DNA of 9,350 nucleotides from contig DATDMG010000030.1 of assembly GCA_036518955.1 (NCBI GenBank), forward strand, positions 1-9,350. Direction: 5' to 3'. The translations under genes were made by a program, and so were the position numbers. The notes under the pieces are model-generated. The model had not been told where the DNA came from and made no database searches. It worked only from the letters and a program-made list of their open reading frames with translations. The DNA comes from DATDMG01 sp036518955 (GTDB taxonomy: Bacteria; Actinomycetota; Actinomycetes; Actinomycetales; Kineosporiaceae). Shown one piece after another: positions 6,505 through 9,350 of this stretch (positions within the stretch are counted from its first letter, which is position 1; every line of letters starts with the position of its first letter).

Positions 6505-7290
6505 TCACGACCCGGGTGCCGGGCGCGGCTCCGCGGCGCCCTCGGGGGTGACCGCACCCGCTCGGACGAACTCGGCGAACGTCTGGGCTCCCAGCTGACA
6601 GGGGCCGTCGGGCAGCAGCGCCCCGGCCCGCGCCGCCCGTCCCGCGGCGCCCGGCAGCGGCACCGGGACCACGCGGCGCCGGCTGCCCCGGACGCGAAGG
6701 ACCCGGCGCACCATGTCGGGCAGCTGCAGCACGTCCGGCCCGGCGATCGGGGGCGCCATCGCCTGCGCCGGGCCGACGACCAGCTCCACGAGCCGACCGG
6801 CCACCTCGGCGGCGGCGACCGGCTGGCTGAGCAGCCGCGGGACCGGCACGACGGGCCCACGGACCCGATCGAGGAACTGCCCGGCGAACTCGTGGAACTG
6901 CGTCGCCCGCAGCACGGTCCACGGCAGCGGACCAGCCGCCAGTACGGCCTCCTGCCGTCGCTTGCCCGCGTAGTACCCGAACCCGACCCGGTCGATCCCG
7001 ACGATGGACAGCGCCACCAGGTGGCCCACCCCGGCCCGCTCCCCCGCTCGGAGCAGGTGACCGGTCACCGTGCCGAAGAACTCCTCGGCCGCGCGTCTCC
7101 GGTTGGTCGCAACGTTGCTGACGTCGATGATCGCCGAACAGCCCGCGAGGGCGCCATCCAGCCCGGTCGCCGTCGTCAGGTCCACCCCATGCCGGCGCGA
7201 GAGAACGACGGTCTGGTGACCGCCCTGCTCAAGCCGCCGGACCACCCACCTGCCGACCACGCCGGTCCCCCCGGCCACCGCAATCCTCAT
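6505..7290 (-). CDS. SDR/NmrA-like NAD(P)-binding oxidoreductase
   Basis: 261 aa, the normal size for an atypical short-chain dehydrogenase. The Rossmann nucleotide-binding motif GGTGVVG lies at residues 7-13, preceded by the strand MRIAVA. Asp37 (GVDLTT) follows the second strand region, with the DVSNV segment at 56-60. YYAGK at 106-110 supplies the YxxxK pair (Tyr106, Lys110). LPWTVLRATQFHEF resembles the NmrA/atypical-SDR (SDR_a5-like) substrate domain. Such proteins reduce or sense NAD(P)-linked substrates; the substrate is not predictable here. ATG 7288-7290 has GGGAG about 6 nt upstream. It is the first gene of the minus-strand group ending in the MerR pseudogene. A perfect palindrome flanked by direct repeats lies directly upstream and may control it. 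Confidence 0.85.
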   Translation of the reverse strand: MRIAVAGGTGVVGRWVVRRLEQGGHQTVVLSRRHGVDLTTATGLDGALAGCSAIIDVSNVATNRRRAAEEFFGTVTGHLLRAGERAGVGHLVALSIVGIDRVGFGYYAGKRRQEAVLAAGPLPWTVLRATQFHEFAGQFLDRVRGPVVPVPRLLSQPVAAAEVAGRLVELVVGPAQAMAPPIAGPDVLQLPDMVRRVLRVRGSRRRVVPVPLPGAAGRAARAGALLPDGPCQLGAQTFAEFVRAGAVTPEGAAEPRPAPGS

Positions 7291-7301
7291 CCGACGCTCC
7301 C

Positions 7302-7338
7302 GATCACGCGGTCTCCCGCGCGGGATGCCTTGATCACG
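7302..7338. promoter_or_regulatory. Palindrome with flanking direct repeats upstream of the SDR gene
   Basis: A perfect 12-bp palindrome TCCCGCGCGGGA (7314-7325) is flanked almost symmetrically by GATCACG at 7302-7308 and 7332-7338. The two repeats are 30 bp apart, close to three helical turns. The block lies 12-48 bp before the SDR start codon, where an operator or promoter would be. GC richness makes CGCGCG cores common, so this is a candidate only. Confidence 0.35.
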
Positions 7339-7472
7339 AAGTACTCCCTACGTTCAGGCCGACCGGACCACCTCTGCCCCGGCGACGAGAGCGACGGCCC
7401 CGGAGTCGGCGGCCGCCCGCGTCGACCTCCTCGTCCGGGCCTGGCTCGTCGAACGTACCTCGCCGCTCGCCC

Positions 7473-7526
7473 GGTGACACCAGCGGCCGGGGTCACCTGT
7501 GGAGAACCACCGGGGCGACCTGTGGA
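7473..7526. repeat. Imperfect inverted repeat and 9-bp direct repeat upstream of dinB
   Basis: GGTGAC (7473-7478) and GTCACC (7492-7497) form an inverted repeat. ACCTGTGGA occurs at 7495-7503 and again at 7518-7526, 23 bp apart, with the first copy overlapping the right arm. The rest of the 7291-7568 intergenic region shows no convincing gene. These may be regulator sites of dinB, but no named operator is recognised. Confidence 0.35.
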
Positions 7527-7555
7527 CGACGGCGCATCCCGTCGGTGCTGCACGG

Positions 7556-7561
7556 TAGAAC
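7556..7561 (+). promoter_or_regulatory. Possible -10 element of dinB (leaderless transcript)
   Basis: TAGAAC matches the actinobacterial -10 pattern TANNNT poorly at the last base but is placed so that a transcript would begin at or next to A7569, the first base of the dinB ATG. No Shine-Dalgarno precedes that ATG. Leaderless messages are common in actinobacteria. No clear -35 element is seen. Confidence 0.3.
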
Positions 7562-7568
7562 AACAGGC

Positions 7569-8948
7569 ATGCGGAACCGGCCGGTGATCCTCCACCTCGA
7601 CCTCGACGCCTTCTTCTCCGCGGTCGAGCAGCTGCACAAGCCGTCCCTGCGCGGCAAGCCGGTGATCGTCGGGGGCACCGGCGGCCGCGGGGTGGTCGCG
7701 ACGGCGTCCTACGAGGCACGTGCCTTCGGCATCGGTTCCGCGATGCCGATGGCCCAGGCCCGCCGGCTCTGCCCCAACGCCGCGTACCTCGCCCCGCGCT
7801 TCGCGGCCTACCGTGCGGTATCCGACGTGGTGATGGGGGTGCTCCGAGAGCTCTCGCCGTTGCTGGAGCAGGTGTCCATCGACGAGGCCTATCTCGACCT
7901 GGAGCCCTGCTGCCCGGCAGCGACGGTGGAGGCGGTGACCACGATCGCGGAGCGCACCCGGCGGCGGGTGAGGGAGTCGACCGGGCTGACCGCCTCGATC
8001 GGCGTCGGCAGCAGCAAGCTCATCGCCAAGATCGGCTCCGATCTCGCCAAGCCCGACGGCCTCACCGTGATCCCGCCGGGCGAGGAGGCCGCCGCCCTGG
8101 CCCTGCTGCCCGTCGGCAGGCTGCCGTGGGTCGGGCCGGCCACCCGGGAGGCGCTGCGGCGCCGGAACGTGTCCACCATCGGTGACCTCGCCGCGCTGGA
8201 GCTCGACGAGGTCGTCGCGCTCCTCGGCCGAGCACACGGGACGACGCTTCACCAGTACGCCCTCGGCATCGACCCCCGGCCGGTGGTGACCGCGCGGGAG
8301 GCCAAGTCCCTGTCGGCCGAGGAGACGTTCCCGGTCGACCTGACCGACCCCCGCGAGCTCGACCTCCACCTCCAGCGGATGGCCGAGCGCGTGGTGGCAC
8401 GCCTTGCGGCCAAGGGGCTGCACGCCCGCACGGTCACCGTGAAGGCCCGCCGCTACGACTTCGCCACGCTGACACGGTCCACCACCCTCGACCGGCCGAC
8501 GGCGTCGGTGTGCACCCTGCTCGGTGCCGCTCGCCCGCTGCTCGCCGCCATCGATTCCAGCGACGGCCTGCGGCTGCTCGGTTTCGGCATCTCCGGCCTG
8601 ACCGACTGCGCCCAGCTCGACCTGCTCGACGCGCTCGCACCACAGCCCGATCGGGCCGGACCACCCACCCAACCGCTCACCGAATCGCTGACGCACTCTC
8701 CCGCCGAGCCGGCGGCCGAGCCGGCCGAGCCGGCCGACGACCCTGGCACCAGATCGAGGGCCGGGCCACCGGTCTGGGTTCCGGGTGCCGACGTCCGACA
8801 CCCGCGCTACGGCGCCGGTTGGGTTCAGGGCGGCGGGCTCGGCCGGGTGACGGTCCGGTTCGAGGGACCGCACACGGAGCCTGGCCGAGTTATCACGCTG
8901 ACCGCCGCCGACCCGGAGCTCACCCCGGCTCCGCCACCGGCGTGGTGA
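7569..8948 (+). CDS. dinB: DNA polymerase IV (Y-family translesion polymerase)
   Basis: 459 aa. An error-prone polymerase that copies past damaged bases. Palm motifs are complete: HLDLDAFFSAVEQ with metal ligand Asp11 and steric-gate Phe16, and SIDEAYLDL with Asp105/Glu106. The finger motif ASYEARAFGIGSAMPM (46-61) and the thumb helix-hairpin-helix segments GVGSSKLIAKIGSDLAKPDGL and LPWVGPATREALRRRNVSTIGDLA are present. The little-finger domain follows (EAKSLSAEETFPVDLTD onward). QLDLL at 349-353 resembles the beta-clamp pentapeptide. Beyond it are a Pro/Glu/Ala linker (about 359-401) and an extra C-terminal domain (402-459; PVWVPGADVRHPRYGAGWVQ then GRVTVRF) like that of longer mycobacterial/actinobacterial DinB proteins. 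ATG 7569 is chosen because the family begins there; a GTG at 7545 would add eight residues. No good ribosome site is seen. Expression may be constitutive or leaderless; no full LexA box is seen. Confidence 0.95.
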   Translation: MRNRPVILHLDLDAFFSAVEQLHKPSLRGKPVIVGGTGGRGVVATASYEARAFGIGSAMPMAQARRLCPNAAYLAPRFAAYRAVSDVVMGVLRELSPLLEQVSIDEAYLDLEPCCPAATVEAVTTIAERTRRRVRESTGLTASIGVGSSKLIAKIGSDLAKPDGLTVIPPGEEAAALALLPVGRLPWVGPATREALRRRNVSTIGDLAALELDEVVALLGRAHGTTLHQYALGIDPRPVVTAREAKSLSAEETFPVDLTDPRELDLHLQRMAERVVARLAAKGLHARTVTVKARRYDFATLTRSTTLDRPTASVCTLLGAARPLLAAIDSSDGLRLLGFGISGLTDCAQLDLLDALAPQPDRAGPPTQPLTESLTHSPAEPAAEPAEPADDPGTRSRAGPPVWVPGADVRHPRYGAGWVQGGGLGRVTVRFEGPHTEPGRVITLTAADPELTPAPPPAW

Positions 8949-8979
8949 CCGGTCGGCGCAGGAATCTCGACAGAGAGAC

Positions 8980-9105
8980 ATGACAGAGGCAAGACTCGCC
9001 GTCGCCGGCTGGGCTCGACACCCACGCCCGCGCCCCGGTCGGCCCCGATCAGGAGGAGGCCATGCCGTGATGCCCGTCCACCACTACCGGGGGCCGAGAC
9101 CATGA
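8980..9105 (+). CDS. Doubtful 41-aa ORF overlapping the glcD start
   Basis: ATG 8980 to TGA 9103-9105, ending with an ATGA overlap on the glcD start codon. The product is rich in Arg, Pro and Gly with no family I recognise, and ribosome signals at 8980 are weak (GAGAG close to the ATG). An in-frame internal ATG at 9070 lies about 10 nt after a strong AGGAGGAGG (9051-9059) and would give an 11-residue peptide. Either form could couple translation to glcD. It may equally be chance. Confidence 0.2.
   Translation: MTEARLAVAGWARHPRPRPGRPRSGGGHAVMPVHHYRGPRP
9051..9059 (+). promoter_or_regulatory. Strong Shine-Dalgarno 42 nt upstream of glcD
   Basis: AGGAGGAGG is the best ribosome site in this spacer but is too far from ATG 9102 to serve it directly. 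It faces ATG 9062 (a two-codon ORF, stop at 9068-9070) and ATG 9070 (eleven codons plus a stop overlapping the glcD ATG). This suggests translational coupling. Confidence 0.4.
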
Positions 9106-9350
9106 CCAGACTCGACGGGGTGCCGCCGGACCAGCGGCTCGGCCGGCTGGCGGCCGAGCTGCGCCGGGCACTCGGGGCGCCGTCGGTGCTCACCGACCCG
9201 GCCGCCCTGCGCGCGTACGACTGTGACGGCCTGACGTCTCATCGAGCGACCCCGGGCGTGGTGGTGCTGGCGGACGACGAGGCGGCGGTTTCCACGACCG
9301 TCGCGGCGTGCGCCCGGTACGGCGTCCCGTTCGTCGCCCGGGGATCCGGC
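9102..9350 (+). CDS. glcD: FAD-linked oxidase, GlcD-like (3' end outside window)
   Basis: The first 83 residues of a flavin-dependent alpha-hydroxy-acid oxidase/dehydrogenase. GlcD with GlcE and GlcF oxidises glycolate to glyoxylate; D-lactate dehydrogenases share the fold. The start of the FAD-binding PCMH domain is readable: LAAELRRALGAPSVLTDPAALRAYDCDGL, the GlcD-type YDCDGL motif, then PGVVVLADDEAAVSTTVAACARYGVPFVARGSG, where the RGSG begins the Gly-rich FAD-binding loop (family form RGAGTGLSGG). ATG 9102-9104 is the only sensible in-frame start and matches family N-termini. The site directly before it is weak, and a strong AGGAGG lies 42 nt upstream at a short ORF that overlaps this ATG. 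It is on the same strand as dinB, 153 bp downstream, with no evident terminator between. D-lactate dehydrogenase specificity cannot be excluded from this fragment. Confidence 0.8.
   Translation, partial: MTRLDGVPPDQRLGRLAAELRRALGAPSVLTDPAALRAYDCDGLTSHRATPGVVVLADDEAAVSTTVAACARYGVPFVARGSG

Noticed and set aside
6407..6922. N-terminal extension of the SRPBCC frame to 6922
   Set aside because: It overlaps the SDR gene in another frame and is Arg/Gly/Ala-rich without family similarity; SRPBCC relatives begin near 6406.
7446..7465. LexA/SOS box near dinB (CGAAC followed by GTACCTCG)
   Set aside because: Only one half-site of the CGAAC-N4-GTTCG consensus is present, so SOS control is not supported.
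7334..7476. Open stretch reading VDLLVRAWLVERTSPLAR before a stop in the SDR-dinB spacer
   Set aside because: No start codon, no ribosome site and no recognisable family; likely chance.
7287..8981. 564-codon open frame on the minus strand opposite dinB
   Set aside because: dinB on the plus strand has complete catalytic motifs; this frame is low-complexity Arg/Gly/Ala antisense sequence.

Overview
The window is very GC-rich DNA with strongly G/C-biased third codon positions, which produces long antisense shadow ORFs. The gene families present (an actinobacterial-type DinB with a C-terminal extension, an SRPBCC protein of actinobacterial type, a sulfate ABC cassette) point to a high-GC actinomycete. 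I cannot name the genus from sequence alone.

Layout. Positions 1-4286 hold a tightly packed minus-strand operon for sulfate (or thiosulfate) uptake: substrate-binding lipoprotein (sbp), permeases CysT and CysW, ATPase CysA, then an Rrf2-family regulator that runs off the left edge. The permease and ATPase junctions overlap or nearly touch, so the operon is probably translationally coupled. Its product would be a complete CysTWA-Sbp importer feeding cysteine synthesis, with the Rrf2 protein a candidate local regulator.

Positions 4287-4704 form a divergent intergenic region. It has an AT-richer sbp leader and two back-to-back domains closed by long inverted repeats, which look like structured RNA or an operator complex. 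Positions 4705-5292 encode a 195-aa protein that resembles AbiTii-type abortive-infection proteins and has a visibly less GC-rich composition than its neighbours, so it may be an acquired gene.

Positions 5447-7290 lie on the minus strand. They contain an SDR/NmrA-like NAD(P)-binding protein, a small SRPBCC protein, and a MerR-family regulator that is now a pseudogene: two frameshifts, missing ends, and a 21-bp tandem duplication that repeats one coiled-coil heptad. The MerR gene was probably once the regulator of this small cluster.

Positions 7569-8948 (plus strand) encode DNA polymerase IV (DinB) with a C-terminal extension, apparently leaderless. After a short spacer with a doubtful small ORF, a GlcD-type FAD-linked oxidase starts at 9102 and runs off the right edge.

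I see no CRISPR array, tRNA, rRNA, insertion sequence or prophage gene. The least explained parts are the structured intergenic region and the AbiTii-like gene beside the decayed MerR gene.
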